DNA of 64,000 nt from Sphingobacteriales bacterium 16-39-50 (GCA_002257025.1 NCHA01000003.1:1-64000), one strand, 5' to 3'. Shown: positions 8,893 to 17,139, counted from the first letter of the stretch. Made by a program: numbers and translations. The notes: a model not told the origin generated them from the letters alone.

Positions 8893-9075
8893 ATTAGCAA
8901 TCCGATAGCTATCGGATGTGAAAATGCTGTCATGATTAATGTAGGATGTGAAGATAGGCAAATGTGAGAATTTGTAAATTAGCAAATGCAAATTAATAAA
9001 TGTCCAGATTAAAATTTCATCTGCACATTTACTAATTTGCTAATTTTCTAATCCGATAGCTATCGGATTGCTAAT
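8893..9075. repeat. Palindromic repeat element with 25-bp perfect inverted ends
   Basis: The ends 8893-8917 and 9051-9075 are perfect inverted copies of each other. Each contains the self-complementary core TCCGATAGCTATCGGA. The interior carries short related words (GCAAATGTGA, AAATTAGCAAATG) on both strands. The right end's last base is the first base of the rng stop codon. A partial copy lies at 154-167. No coding frame is inside. It looks like a small non-autonomous repeat element between radA and rng. Confidence 0.65.
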
Positions 9076-10625
9076 TAAAGCTTAATCTCCTCTTCCTTAG
9101 AATTCAGAAAATGGAATTCAGTTAAGTAATAAGAAGGTACAGCCTTAACCCTGATCCACTTACTGAATTTAAAGAACCATTTACACTGGATAGAGAAAAG
9201 TCCCTTTTTAATATAGGCTTCGATATAAGGATGAACACATAAAGTGACACTGCGCTCATTCTGCTCATTGAGAATATAGTTCAGGTTGTTCTCTATATCG
9301 TCCATTAAAATGATACTCGCTTTGATCTCTCCTGTACCATCACAGGCAGGACATTTCTCATTGGTAACGATATTCATTTCAGGCCTTACACGCTGGCGGG
9401 TTAGCTGTACCAAACCAAATTTGCTTGGAGGCAAAATGGTATGCTTGGCGCGGTCAAGTAACATCAGATCCTTGAGATGATCAAACAACTCTTTTCGGTT
9501 CTGAGGTTTGTGCATATCGATAAAATCAATTACCACAATGCCTCCCATATCACGCAAACGTAACTGACGGGCTATTTCCTTAGCAGCTTCCATATTGATC
9601 ATCAGTGCATTTTGCTCCTGATTCTCGGTATTTGCTGTACGATTACCACTATTTACATCAATTACGTGTAATGCTTCAGTATGTTCAACAACAAGATAAG
9701 CTCCTCCAGGCAGATTTACAGTACGTCCAAATGCTGATTTGATTTGCTTTTCAATACCAAAATGTTCGAATATAGGCTCTTTACCGCGGTACTGTTTAAC
9801 GATCTTTTCCATTTCGGGAGAGATCTCATGAACATAAGATCTGATCTCCTCAAATAATGCAGGATCTCCGATATGAATATTTGTAAAATCGGTATTAAGA
9901 ATATCGCGCAGGATTGTGGAAGTACGACCCATCTCTCCCAGAATCTTCTTCGAAGGCTCAGTATTTGGAAGGCGGGTAGTAAATTTTTCCCACTTGTCAA
10001 TCAAATCAAGAAGATCCTTCTGTAATTCAGCAACTCCTTTCCCTTCAGAAACAGTACGAATAATTACCCCGAAATTCTTCGGCTTAATACTCTCTACAAT
10101 TTTCTTAAGTCTGTTGCGCTCTGTATTACTCTTTATCTTTTTGGAAATTGAAATAACATCCGAAAAAGGGACAAGAACGGCGAAGCGGCCTGCAATTGAA
10201 AGGTCTGAGCTTAAGCGCGGACCCTTGGTTGAGATCGGTTCTTTGGCGATCTGAACGGGAAGCAGCATGTTCCGGTTCAGTATCTCTGAGACTTTTCCGG
10301 ATTTACTTATATCCGTTTCAAGTCTGAAACTATTGAGCAGTTTATCTTTATAACTGCCATTCTTTACAATTTTTGTAAGTTTTAGCAGCGATTGAACCTG
10401 TGGTCCAAGATCCAGATAATGCAAAAAAGCATCCTTTTCGTAGCCTACATCAACAAATGCAGCATTCAATCCAGGCATGATCTTTTTGATCTTGCCTAAA
10501 TATATATCGCCAACAGCATAATTGTTGCTGACCTGCTCTGTGTTTAATTCTACGAGTTGCTTGTCTTGCAGTAAAGCAATAGTAACCCCACTAGGGGATG
10601 AATTGATAATTAATTCCTTTACCAA
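9075..10625 (-). CDS. rng: Ribonuclease G/E family protein
   Basis: This 516-residue Rne/Rng family endoribonuclease cuts single-stranded AU-rich RNA in rRNA maturation and mRNA decay. Seen: N-terminal S1 RNA-binding domain (GDIYLGKIKKIMPGLNAAFV), catalytic block with DVNSGNRT and VVIDFIDM containing the conserved metal-binding Asp residues, and the zinc-link motif CPACDGTG near residue 424. The protein appears to start with TTG (MVKELIINSS) because no ATG is available and family members begin at this point. It is followed directly by a repeat element that borders its stop codon. Confidence 0.93.
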   Translation of the reverse strand: MVKELIINSSPSGVTIALLQDKQLVELNTEQVSNNYAVGDIYLGKIKKIMPGLNAAFVDVGYEKDAFLHYLDLGPQVQSLLKLTKIVKNGSYKDKLLNSFRLETDISKSGKVSEILNRNMLLPVQIAKEPISTKGPRLSSDLSIAGRFAVLVPFSDVISISKKIKSNTERNRLKKIVESIKPKNFGVIIRTVSEGKGVAELQKDLLDLIDKWEKFTTRLPNTEPSKKILGEMGRTSTILRDILNTDFTNIHIGDPALFEEIRSYVHEISPEMEKIVKQYRGKEPIFEHFGIEKQIKSAFGRTVNLPGGAYLVVEHTEALHVIDVNSGNRTANTENQEQNALMINMEAAKEIARQLRLRDMGGIVVIDFIDMHKPQNRKELFDHLKDLMLLDRAKHTILPPSKFGLVQLTRQRVRPEMNIVTNEKCPACDGTGEIKASIILMDDIENNLNYILNEQNERSVTLCVHPYIEAYIKKGLFSIQCKWFFKFSKWIRVKAVPSYYLTEFHFLNSKEEEIKL

Positions 10626-10701
10626 TGGCTAAATTTAAGACACCGGCTAAGAAAACCGGCATACGTTTAAAACTAGGAAATAAATAAAAACAAACAAATG
10701 A

Positions 10702-10737
10702 TTTAAACCTCCGGCGCAATTAAGCGGGAGGTTTAAA
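10702..10737 (-). terminator. Terminator-like hairpin after the COX24-type gene
   Basis: An 11-bp stem TTTAAACCTCC/GGAGGTTTAAA (10702-10712 and 10727-10737) encloses a small inner CGC/GCG helix. On the minus strand it follows the 29-codon gene by 53 bases and is followed by T-rich sequence, separating the HU-TPR-COX24 group from rng. Confidence 0.65.
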
Positions 10738-10790
10738 AATTTTATAAGTCTGCAATTAATCCGAACATAAAGAACAGATTAAAAATCAGA

Positions 10791-10880
10791 CTATTTTTTC
10801 TTATGTCTGTTTTTTCTTAAGCGTTTTTTACGCTTGTGAGTAGCCATTTTATGTCTTTTTCTTTTCTTACCGCTTGGCAT
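10791..10880 (-). CDS. AURKAIP1/COX24-domain small basic protein
   Basis: This is a 29-codon gene. The product starts MPSGKKRKRHKMATHKRKK and ends NRHKKK; about 60 percent of the residues are Lys or Arg. This matches the AURKAIP1/COX24 domain, related to mitochondrial ribosomal protein mS38 and to the small mycobacterial ribosomal protein bS22, and short copies are usual in Bacteroidota. A role in the ribosome is therefore likely but inferred. It lies 28 bases downstream of the TPR gene in the same direction and is followed by a hairpin terminator. Confidence 0.85.
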   Translation of the reverse strand: MPSGKKRKRHKMATHKRKKRLRKNRHKKK

Positions 10881-10908
10881 AATGTTGTTTTTTAAAATGT
10901 TTTATAAT

Positions 10909-11757
10909 CTAATTACTTAATTCGTTTACTTTCCTGTCCACAAACGTGCTCATGTTTGGGTCAGCTGCAATTTCTTTGGTTTTCAGATAGGCTGCAATCG
11001 CCTCAGTCTTCCTATCCATGTTCTCATAACTTGATGCCAGGTAAAACCATGCCTCAGCACTTGGAACAATATCAATAACAGTTTTGAACCGCTCAACTGC
11101 CTTGTCAAACTGACCTGATTTCATTGAAAACAAGCCCAGGTTCAGATTAGCTTTTAAATTTTTCGGATCCTGTTTTACCACGTCCAGCAACAAGGTAATA
11201 CCCTGCATAGGATTTGGGGTTCCTGTTACGTAAGCTATTCCTAATCCGGTCTTAACTTCCAGAGTATTTGGTTTAATCTTATCCGCTTTTTGATAAGAAC
11301 TGATTGCCTTTTGTACAAGAGCGGGCTGAACAAGTGTATCCATACTCTGCTGATAGGCATCTGTAAATTTATCACCGGCCTTAAGCCATGAATCAAAATT
11401 CGGCTCCTTTTCAGCAATTAATTCATAATAAAAAGCTGCCGGAGTAGTTTGATTTACATCATCCCATTGCTGGGCCAGTTGCTTTTGAATATTTAGCTTC
11501 TCAGATTCAGACGAACTTTTTAATTGGGCTTCAAGATCCGAGATCTGCTTTTTAAGACTGGCATTTAAACTCTCTTTGGACTTTAAAGAAATATCTTCTA
11601 ATGAAACTTCTTTAACTTTTTCCGTCTGAGCGGTACCAGAAGCATTTGCAGCAGCACCTTCATTCGGTTTAACCAAACCCTGAATATCTAAAGAAAGCAT
11701 CAGGCCCATCAGTACTACCACTGAACCTATAACTATAATCTGCTTTCTTTGTAACAT
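10909..11757 (-). CDS. Tetratricopeptide repeat membrane protein
   Basis: This 282-residue protein has one N-terminal transmembrane segment (IIVIGSVVVLMGLMLSL), a Glu/Lys-rich coiled-coil-like stretch (about 60-105), and a C-terminal part with TPR helices (NLKANLNLGLFSMKSGQFDKA; AEAWFYLASSYENMDRKTEA). It is probably a periplasm-facing scaffold anchored in the inner membrane; partners are unknown. It sits 19 bases after the HU gene and before the COX24-type gene, so the three are probably co-transcribed. Confidence 0.82.
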   Translation of the reverse strand: MLQRKQIIVIGSVVVLMGLMLSLDIQGLVKPNEGAAANASGTAQTEKVKEVSLEDISLKSKESLNASLKKQISDLEAQLKSSSESEKLNIQKQLAQQWDDVNQTTPAAFYYELIAEKEPNFDSWLKAGDKFTDAYQQSMDTLVQPALVQKAISSYQKADKIKPNTLEVKTGLGIAYVTGTPNPMQGITLLLDVVKQDPKNLKANLNLGLFSMKSGQFDKAVERFKTVIDIVPSAEAWFYLASSYENMDRKTEAIAAYLKTKEIAADPNMSTFVDRKVNELSN

Positions 11758-11776
11758 TCCTGGCTGAATAAAATGA

Positions 11777-12061
11777 TTACTTGTTACCGCCCTTTACCTT
11801 CTCAACAAAAACCTTGGCAGGTTTGAAACTTGGAACGAAATGCTCAGGGATAATGATTGCTGTATTTTTTGAAATATTACGAGCGGTTTTCTTTGCTCTC
11901 TTCTTCACAACAAAGCTACCAAAACCTCTCACGTAAACATTCTCGCCATTTACCATTGAATTTTTGACAACTTTAAAAAACGCTTCTATAGCTTCCTGAA
12001 CATCTACCTTTTCAATTCCTGTTTTGTTAGAGATCTCTGTGATGATTTCTGCCTTGGTCAT
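11777..12061 (-). CDS. HU/IHF family DNA-binding protein
   Basis: This 94-residue nucleoid protein has the full HU fold: an N-terminal helical dimer part (MTKAEIITEISNKTGIEKVD), the GFGSFVVKKRAKKTARN signature and the DNA-binding arm with a conserved Pro (IIIPEHFVPSFKPAK). It bends and compacts DNA. It is transcribed divergently from mutY; a perfect TAnnTTTG promoter element lies 50 bases upstream. Confidence 0.95.
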   Translation of the reverse strand: MTKAEIITEISNKTGIEKVDVQEAIEAFFKVVKNSMVNGENVYVRGFGSFVVKKRAKKTARNISKNTAIIIPEHFVPSFKPAKVFVEKVKGGNK

Positions 12062-12110
12062 ATCTATTTTCTTTAATTTTTGTACTGTTATTCTAATTGA
12101 TTTGGGGTTG

Positions 12111-12118
12111 CAAAAGTA
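12111..12118 (-). promoter_or_regulatory. -7 element upstream of the HU gene
   Basis: The minus strand reads TACTTTTG, a full match to TAnnTTTG, giving a predicted 5' UTR of about 45 bases. A convincing -33 element was not seen. Confidence 0.5.
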
Positions 12119-12191
12119 TTGGTTTTAATTCAATTTGGGAAATAAATCTGCTTTTTTTTCAAACCAAGTCGCTATAAAACAAATAGTAAGG

Positions 12192-12199
12192 TATTTTTG
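12192..12199 (+). promoter_or_regulatory. -7 element upstream of mutY
   Basis: TATTTTTG matches TAnnTTTG. It is followed at 12208 by an 8-codon frame (MSETQQEQ) whose TGA stop overlaps the mutY ATG (ATGA at 12231-12234), a possible translational-coupling leader. Confidence 0.45.
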
Positions 12200-12230
12200 C
12201 TGCTTAAATGAGTGAAACCCAACAAGAGCA

Positions 12231-13283
12231 ATGAGGTTTTCTGAAGAAATTATTGACTGGTACCAAAAGCACAAAAGGGATCTTCCCTGGAGAAATACAA
12301 ACGATCCTTATATTATCTGGCTATCTGAAATAATCATGCAGCAGACCCGCGTAGAGCAGGGAATGCCCTATTTTAATCGTTTTGCCGAAAAATACCCGAC
12401 AGTCGAACATTTTGCTTCGGCCACCGAAGAAGAAATATTAAAACTCTGGCAGGGACTGGGGTATTACTCAAGAGGCAGAAATATGCATCAAACTTCACTG
12501 GCAGTGATGGAGGAACATGCAGGCTATTTTCCTAAAAATTATGATTCCCTGATCCGTTTGAAAGGAATCGGAGAATATACAGCAGCCGCAATATCTTCAT
12601 TTTCATCTAATGAGGCTAAAGCTGTTGTTGATGGTAATGTTTTCAGACTGCTTTCCAGATACTTCGGCATTGATACCCCAATCAATACCGGTAAAGGAAA
12701 AAAGATTTTTACCGATTTAGCAAATGAACTGCTTGACCATAAGCAAGCCGGAATTTTTAATCAGGCAATGATGGAGTTCGGGTCATTACAATGCAAACCT
12801 AAAAATCCGGATTGCCTAAAATGCCCGTTACAAACTTCCTGTGAAGCACGCCTTAAAAACAGAATCAATGAGCTGCCTGTCAAAATAAAAACTCAAAAAA
12901 GCAGAGAACGGTATTTCAATTATATTCTGGCCATTAAAAATGATCAGATTCTGGTGAACAAGCGCAGTGCGGGAGATATCTGGGAAAACATGATCGATCT
13001 CCCTCTTTTTGAAACAGAAACCCGGACTGAGATTCAGGATCTTGTCCAATCAGAAAATTTTATAAAAGCTTTTGGCAAGCAGGTGTTGATTCGTTCAGTT
13101 TCTAAACCTGTAAAACATATTCTAAGTCACCAGAAACTCAATACAACTTTCATTCAAATAGAGAATTTTACCGATGATTTTCTCCAGGATAAATCCTGGT
13201 TCTACGTAGGCCAAGAAGAACTTGAAAAATTACCGCAGCCTAAACTAATTTTTAAATTCTTCGAAAATTTCTTTAAATTGTAA
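12231..13283 (+). CDS. mutY: A/G-specific adenine glycosylase MutY
   Basis: MutY removes adenine mispaired with 8-oxoguanine in base excision repair. Seen: catalytic Glu in the IIMQQTRVEQG helix, helix-hairpin-helix (LKGIGEYTAAAI) followed by the catalytic Asp region (VVDGNVFRLLSRYFG), and the iron-sulfur cluster motif C-x6-C-x2-C-x5-C (about residues 188-204, CKPKNPDCLKCPLQTSC). The C-terminal third is the NUDIX-like domain that recognises 8-oxoG. The 350-residue length is normal. ssb follows 21 bases later, a common pair in Bacteroidota. Confidence 0.96.
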   Translation: MRFSEEIIDWYQKHKRDLPWRNTNDPYIIWLSEIIMQQTRVEQGMPYFNRFAEKYPTVEHFASATEEEILKLWQGLGYYSRGRNMHQTSLAVMEEHAGYFPKNYDSLIRLKGIGEYTAAAISSFSSNEAKAVVDGNVFRLLSRYFGIDTPINTGKGKKIFTDLANELLDHKQAGIFNQAMMEFGSLQCKPKNPDCLKCPLQTSCEARLKNRINELPVKIKTQKSRERYFNYILAIKNDQILVNKRSAGDIWENMIDLPLFETETRTEIQDLVQSENFIKAFGKQVLIRSVSKPVKHILSHQKLNTTFIQIENFTDDFLQDKSWFYVGQEELEKLPQPKLIFKFFENFFKL

Positions 13284-13304
13284 TTGAACCATCTCTTAAA
13301 GAAC

Positions 13305-13769
13305 ATGTCAGGTATTAACAAAGTCATTTTAGTTGGACATTTAGGCAAAGATCCTGAAGTCCGGCATTTAGATGGGGGAGTTACTGTCGCTAGCTTCCCT
13401 TTAGCAACTTCAGAAACCTATAACAAAGACGGTAGAAAAATAGAGCAAACCGAATGGCATAATATTGTTATGTGGAGAGGTTTGGCCGATATTGCTTCAA
13501 AATACCTGCAAAAAGGCAAGCTGGTTTATATCGAGGGTAAATTAAGAACCCGCTCTTTCGAAGATAAAGAAGGTCATAAGAAATATACCACCGAGGTTGT
13601 TGCCGAGAACTTCACTATGCTTGGCCGCAAAAGTGATTTTGAGGGGCAAGGTGAAAATAATCACCAGAAATCTGATGAGGAGCATGGAACCAATAATAAT
13701 CATATCATAGCCAAAGAGGATCAGCCGATGAATTATGAAAAAGGGACTGATGATGATTTGCCATTTTAG
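13305..13769 (+). CDS. ssb: Single-stranded DNA-binding protein
   Basis: SSB coats single-stranded DNA in replication, repair and recombination. The OB-fold is clear (MSGINKVILVGHLGKDPEVR; TEWHNIVMWRGLADIASKYL; KGKLVYIEGKLRTRSF). A flexible Gln/Asn/His-rich tail ends in DDDLPF, the conserved acidic tip that recruits partner proteins. The ATG at 13305 (MSGINK) is preferred to an in-frame TTG at 13284. It is probably co-transcribed with mutY. Confidence 0.95.
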   Translation: MSGINKVILVGHLGKDPEVRHLDGGVTVASFPLATSETYNKDGRKIEQTEWHNIVMWRGLADIASKYLQKGKLVYIEGKLRTRSFEDKEGHKKYTTEVVAENFTMLGRKSDFEGQGENNHQKSDEEHGTNNNHIIAKEDQPMNYEKGTDDDLPF

Positions 13770-13798
13770 GATCGGGCTTGAGAAGCTGCCCTTAATTT

Positions 13799-13981
13799 AA
13801 CCTGAACTCGACATAATATTTAAAACCACATAGAAACATAGCATTTTATAGCTTCTAACCTACTTTAGATACAGATAGTTTTGAAGCTAAGCTTCAATCT
13901 ATGTTTCCTTTAAAGCATAATAAATTCAATCTATGTGGTTAAATCTTAATCTTTAGATAGTTTTAATGCCGAACTCACGTT
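13799..13981. mobile_element. MITE-like palindromic element (183 bp)
   Basis: The ends AACCTGAACTCGACAT (left) and the complement of the right end, AACGTGAGTTCGGCAT, match at 12 of 16 bases. Both sides are flanked by AATTT, a possible 5-bp target duplication. Inside, further inverted pairs occur: AACCACATAG/CTATGTGGTT and GAAACATAG/CTATGTTTC, so the whole element can fold into a long hairpin. It has no coding capacity. Its ends resemble those of the 437-bp element near 47.75 kb. It lies just after ssb. Confidence 0.55.
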
Positions 13982-14323
13982 AATTTAGGATTTGCTTGTA
14001 AAGATGCCGTTAATTGAAAGCCTAATTGATGGCTGTTAGGTAGTTCAGTTTTATTGATCAGACTGATGGGCTATATGTTTAAACTATGTTCTGGTTTTGA
14101 TCAGTAGCCCAAAAAATTCCCGCTTCTGTCATTTGAAAATGAATGGCACCGCTTTTAGCTGCCGCTAGTCCCGTGATCCATTGCAAGCCCGGCAATGAAA
14201 TCAGCATACAATGACATTATTTCTTGCCGGGGCTTTCCATTTCTCCCGGGTTTAGGTACTGCATGCATCGCAAATCACAAAAAATCATCGAATGAGAAAT
14301 TTTGATATTAATTTGAAACAAAA
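13982..14323. repeat. Non-coding region with hairpin repeats
   Basis: No gene is seen here. At 14185-14201 and 14219-14235 there is a 17-base inverted repeat (AAGCCCGGCAATGAAAT and near-complement, differing by two single-base bulges). Near 14069-14110 GGGCTA pairs with TAGCCC. A degenerate direct repeat links 13778-13798 and 13995-14015 (CTTGnnAAGnTGCCnTTAATT), which brackets the MITE-like element. The stretch reads as accumulated repeat debris. Confidence 0.45.
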
Positions 14324-14347
14324 ATAGCCCGGAAAATTCCAGGCTAT
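14324..14347 (-). terminator. Intrinsic terminator after the M20 gene
   Basis: ATAGCC and GGCTAT form a stem with an inner GGAA/TTCC helix and one mismatch. On the minus strand the hairpin is followed by TTTTTGTTT. It lies 29 bases after the stop of the M20 amidohydrolase gene. Confidence 0.65.
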
Positions 14348-14376
14348 CAGCATATTTTGTAAGAGTCTAAGAGATC

Positions 14377-15678
14377 TTATTTTACCTCCATATAATCAAG
14401 CGTAAGCCCGGCCAGTGCTTTTACTCCAAGCTTAAATGAACTTTCGTCGATCATAAAATCAGGGGTGTGATGTGATGGGGCAGTTTTAGGATCCATTCCT
14501 TTAGGCATTCCTCCTAAGAAGAAAAATAATCCCGGAACCTTTTCCTGAAAAAATGAGAAATCTTCAGCGCCTGTTATCGGTGGTATCAGCTTCACATTCT
14601 CTACCCCTGCGACTTTTGCAAGGGTGGGAAGCATCTTTTCAGTTAAAGCCGGATCATTATAAGTTACCGGGTAATGATTGCTGTAGGGAATCTTTATTTC
14701 AACTGTGGCACCACCGGCCTCAGCCGTTTTGGTTGCAATTGTTTTAATCCGGTCGATCAGCATTTTCTCATCTTCAACACTCAGAGCCCTGATCGTTCCC
14801 AGCATCTCTGCACGTTCAGGAATAATATTAGAACGTACACCCGCATGTAATGACCCAATAGTTACAACACCAGCGTTTTCGGTTACGTTCAAATTACGGC
14901 TTACAATGGTCTGTAAATTATTGATGATCTGTGCTGAGATCACAATTGGATCAACCGATGCCCAGGGAGCCGCGCCATGTGCCTGCCTTCCTTTAACAAT
15001 GATCTGCATATCATTCACCCCGGCCATCATTCCACCTGGACGATAGGTAATCTTTCCGGCTTCTGTTTGCGCCCAGATATGTAATCCAAAGGCAACATCT
15101 ACTTTAGGATTTTCGAGTACTCCCTCTTTAACCATCAGTTCAGCACCGCCCTCAACTCCGGGAGCCGAGCCTTCTTCGGCAGGCTGAAATACAAATTTCA
15201 CAGTGCCTTTCAAGTCGGCTTTCATCCCGGACAGCACTTCAGCAACACCCATAAGTATCGCCACATGTGAATCGTGTCCACAGGCATGCATTACACCTAC
15301 TTCCTGCCCATTGTATTGTGTCTTTACCTTTGAGGCAAAAGGGAGTGAATTTCTTTCGGTAACCGGGAGTCCGTCCATATCAGCACGCAACAAAACCACA
15401 GGACCGGGCTTTCCACCCTTTAAAATCCCAACAACTCCGGTTCTGGCTACTCCTGTTTTTACCTCAATTCCCAAACCTTCAAGATGTTTTGCAATAATAC
15501 CTGCGGTTCTGGTCTCATTATTACCCAATTCAGGATGCTCATGAAAATCGCGGCGCCATTCAATAACCTTTGCTTCGATTTTATCAGCTGCTGTATTCAG
15601 CTTCGATCTTGCAGGAACTGTCTGAGAAATTGCAGGTATAGAAAACAGACATAAACCTGCAAAGAATAATTTATTCAT
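14377..15678 (-). CDS. M20 family amidohydrolase, exported
   Basis: This 433-residue zinc hydrolase belongs to the M20D group (hippurate hydrolase/IAA-amino acid hydrolase type), which cleaves N-acyl amino acids or similar amides. Seen: signal peptide (FFAGLCLFSIPAISQ), the metal motif HACGHDSH near residues 131-138, PAEEG near 169 with the catalytic Glu, and GLHIW. The signal peptide points to the periplasm, unusual for many M20D enzymes but common in Bacteroidota. It is the last gene of a run of four minus-strand genes, 42 bases after cutC, and is followed by a terminator. Confidence 0.88.
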   Translation of the reverse strand: MNKLFFAGLCLFSIPAISQTVPARSKLNTAADKIEAKVIEWRRDFHEHPELGNNETRTAGIIAKHLEGLGIEVKTGVARTGVVGILKGGKPGPVVLLRADMDGLPVTERNSLPFASKVKTQYNGQEVGVMHACGHDSHVAILMGVAEVLSGMKADLKGTVKFVFQPAEEGSAPGVEGGAELMVKEGVLENPKVDVAFGLHIWAQTEAGKITYRPGGMMAGVNDMQIIVKGRQAHGAAPWASVDPIVISAQIINNLQTIVSRNLNVTENAGVVTIGSLHAGVRSNIIPERAEMLGTIRALSVEDEKMLIDRIKTIATKTAEAGGATVEIKIPYSNHYPVTYNDPALTEKMLPTLAKVAGVENVKLIPPITGAEDFSFFQEKVPGLFFFLGGMPKGMDPKTAPSHHTPDFMIDESSFKLGVKALAGLTLDYMEVK

Positions 15679-15720
15679 ATGAATTGATTTGTTTTTAAAA
15701 GTAAGGAAATTATGAGAAAT

Positions 15721-16449
15721 TCAATATACCCAGCCAATCTGTTTAAGGATCTCCTTCAGCTTCTGCACATGTTCTCCATCTGTTTCAATTAAACGATATG
15801 GCTGTCCATTTACCGGATCAACACTATTTTCGACAAGCTTTTTGGCAGTGGTATGAAATTCATATGCACCTGTCTCAGCGGCGATCTTCTGTAAATTTCG
15901 ATGGGTTATTCCCGAACCTGGCATAACATTGATCCTGAATCCTGCCTGCCTTACCAGAGATCTTAGTTTTTCGGTTCCTTCGGGGGCAAACTCTTTCCCT
16001 CCTGAAGTCAAAACACGATGACATCCAAGTTCGACAAGGTCTTCGAGCGATCTTTCCATAGAAAGACAACGGTCAAAGGCCCGATGAAAAGTGATTTCCA
16101 TTTCACCTGCAAGTGCTATCAGCTCAGCACACCTTTCCATATCAACAGTAGAATCTTTCCTGAGCATTCCAATAACAATACCTTTACATCCCATTTCCCT
16201 GCAACAGAGCACATCTTCACGCATTATTTGAAATTCATCACGAGTAAATACAAAATCACCACCCCGGGGGCGAATAATAGGGAAGAAGGGGATTTCCAAC
16301 TGAGTTTTACTTTGTACTATCACCCCATAAGAAGGAGTAGTACCACCTTCAGCCAGATTATCGCAAAGTTCAATCCTGTCGGCTCCAAATGCCTGTGCAA
16401 TTAAGGCTGAACTGATGCTTCCAACGCAGATCTCGAGTTTATAAGACAT
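15721..16449 (-). CDS. cutC: CutC family protein
   Basis: This 242-residue TIM-barrel protein has the CutC signature at its N-terminus (LEICVGSISSALIAQAFGADRIELC, then EGGTTPSYG) and the later MPGSGI motif. CutC was described as a copper homeostasis protein in E. coli, but the direct copper role is disputed and a metabolic role is possible. It is cytoplasmic. It sits 11 bases after the PAS protein gene in a probable four-gene operon. Confidence 0.92.
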   Translation of the reverse strand: MSYKLEICVGSISSALIAQAFGADRIELCDNLAEGGTTPSYGVIVQSKTQLEIPFFPIIRPRGGDFVFTRDEFQIMREDVLCCREMGCKGIVIGMLRKDSTVDMERCAELIALAGEMEITFHRAFDRCLSMERSLEDLVELGCHRVLTSGGKEFAPEGTEKLRSLVRQAGFRINVMPGSGITHRNLQKIAAETGAYEFHTTAKKLVENSVDPVNGQPYRLIETDGEHVQKLKEILKQIGWVY

Positions 16450-16460
16450 GAAAAAATGAA

Positions 16461-17129
16461 TTATTTGCTTTCATCTGAACTGATTTCTGATTCTGGCCTC
16501 ATCTCATGCATAAAGGAGCTTAGCTTTTTTGTAAATATATCAAGGTCCGCTGCAGAAACTTTAAGGTTACTGATTAATTCTGAACTTTCTGCATCCATAT
16601 TGTCGTGCTCCTGAAGAATCTGAACTATCCCTAAAATCTGAGAAACCGGATGCCTAACCTCATGCGAAACCATAAACAACATTTTTTCGAGATTTTTAAC
16701 ATATTCCTTCTGCTCTTCCTCAATCCTCTTCCTGTCGTCAATTGGAGTTCGCAATGAGAAATACTCGGTAATCACTCCATTATCATCATGAATAGGAACA
16801 ATTGTGCTATCGAGCCAGAAAAAAGTGCCATCCTTTGCCTTGCTCTTTACATCAGAACGCCACACTTTTCCACTTTTTATGGTCTCCCAAAGTTCTTTAA
16901 ACATCGAAGAGGGATGATAATTTGAATTCACAATCCGATGATCCTGACCAAGCAGCTCTTCTCTGGAGTACTTACTTATTTCACAGAATTTATCATTGAC
17001 ATAGATTATTTTTCCTTCAGGATCGGTTACAGAACATATGGCGTTAAGGTCTATGATCTCCTTGTAGGCTTTAAGCAGCTGCAGCAAGTCCTTTTTTGTG
17101 ATGCTTCTGTTGTCAAACCATGTCCTCAT
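16461..17129 (-). CDS. PAS protein with a histidine-kinase DHp segment but no ATPase domain
   Basis: This 222-residue protein has a PAS domain (about 25-140: CSVTDPEGKIIYVNDKFCEI, then WRSDVKSKAKDGTFFWLDST and a PAC region) and a helical segment containing an H-box (MVSHEVRHPVSQILGIVQIL, His about residue 156). It then ends: there is no HATPase_c domain (N, G1, F, G2 boxes), so it cannot phosphorylate itself by the usual route. It may be a phosphate acceptor, dimerisation partner or redox/light sensor, or a truncated kinase. It lies between glycosylasparaginase and cutC genes with gaps of 10 and 11 bases, so it is expressed with them. Confidence 0.8.
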   Translation of the reverse strand: MRTWFDNRSITKKDLLQLLKAYKEIIDLNAICSVTDPEGKIIYVNDKFCEISKYSREELLGQDHRIVNSNYHPSSMFKELWETIKSGKVWRSDVKSKAKDGTFFWLDSTIVPIHDDNGVITEYFSLRTPIDDRKRIEEEQKEYVKNLEKMLFMVSHEVRHPVSQILGIVQILQEHDNMDAESSELISNLKVSAADLDIFTKKLSSFMHEMRPESEISSDESK

Positions 17130-17139
17130 CGATATCTGC

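Noticed and set aside
13770..14376. A possible tRNA or small RNA gene after ssb
   Set aside because: No cloverleaf, CCA end or conserved loop words were found; the hairpins are explained by repeat elements.
15203..15544. Open frame of 113 codons on the plus strand
   Set aside because: It lies fully opposite the M20 amidohydrolase gene, whose motifs are clear; the plus-strand product has no recognisable feature.
16018..16404. Open frame of 128 codons on the plus strand
   Set aside because: It is the shadow of cutC, which has the family signature in the opposite frame.
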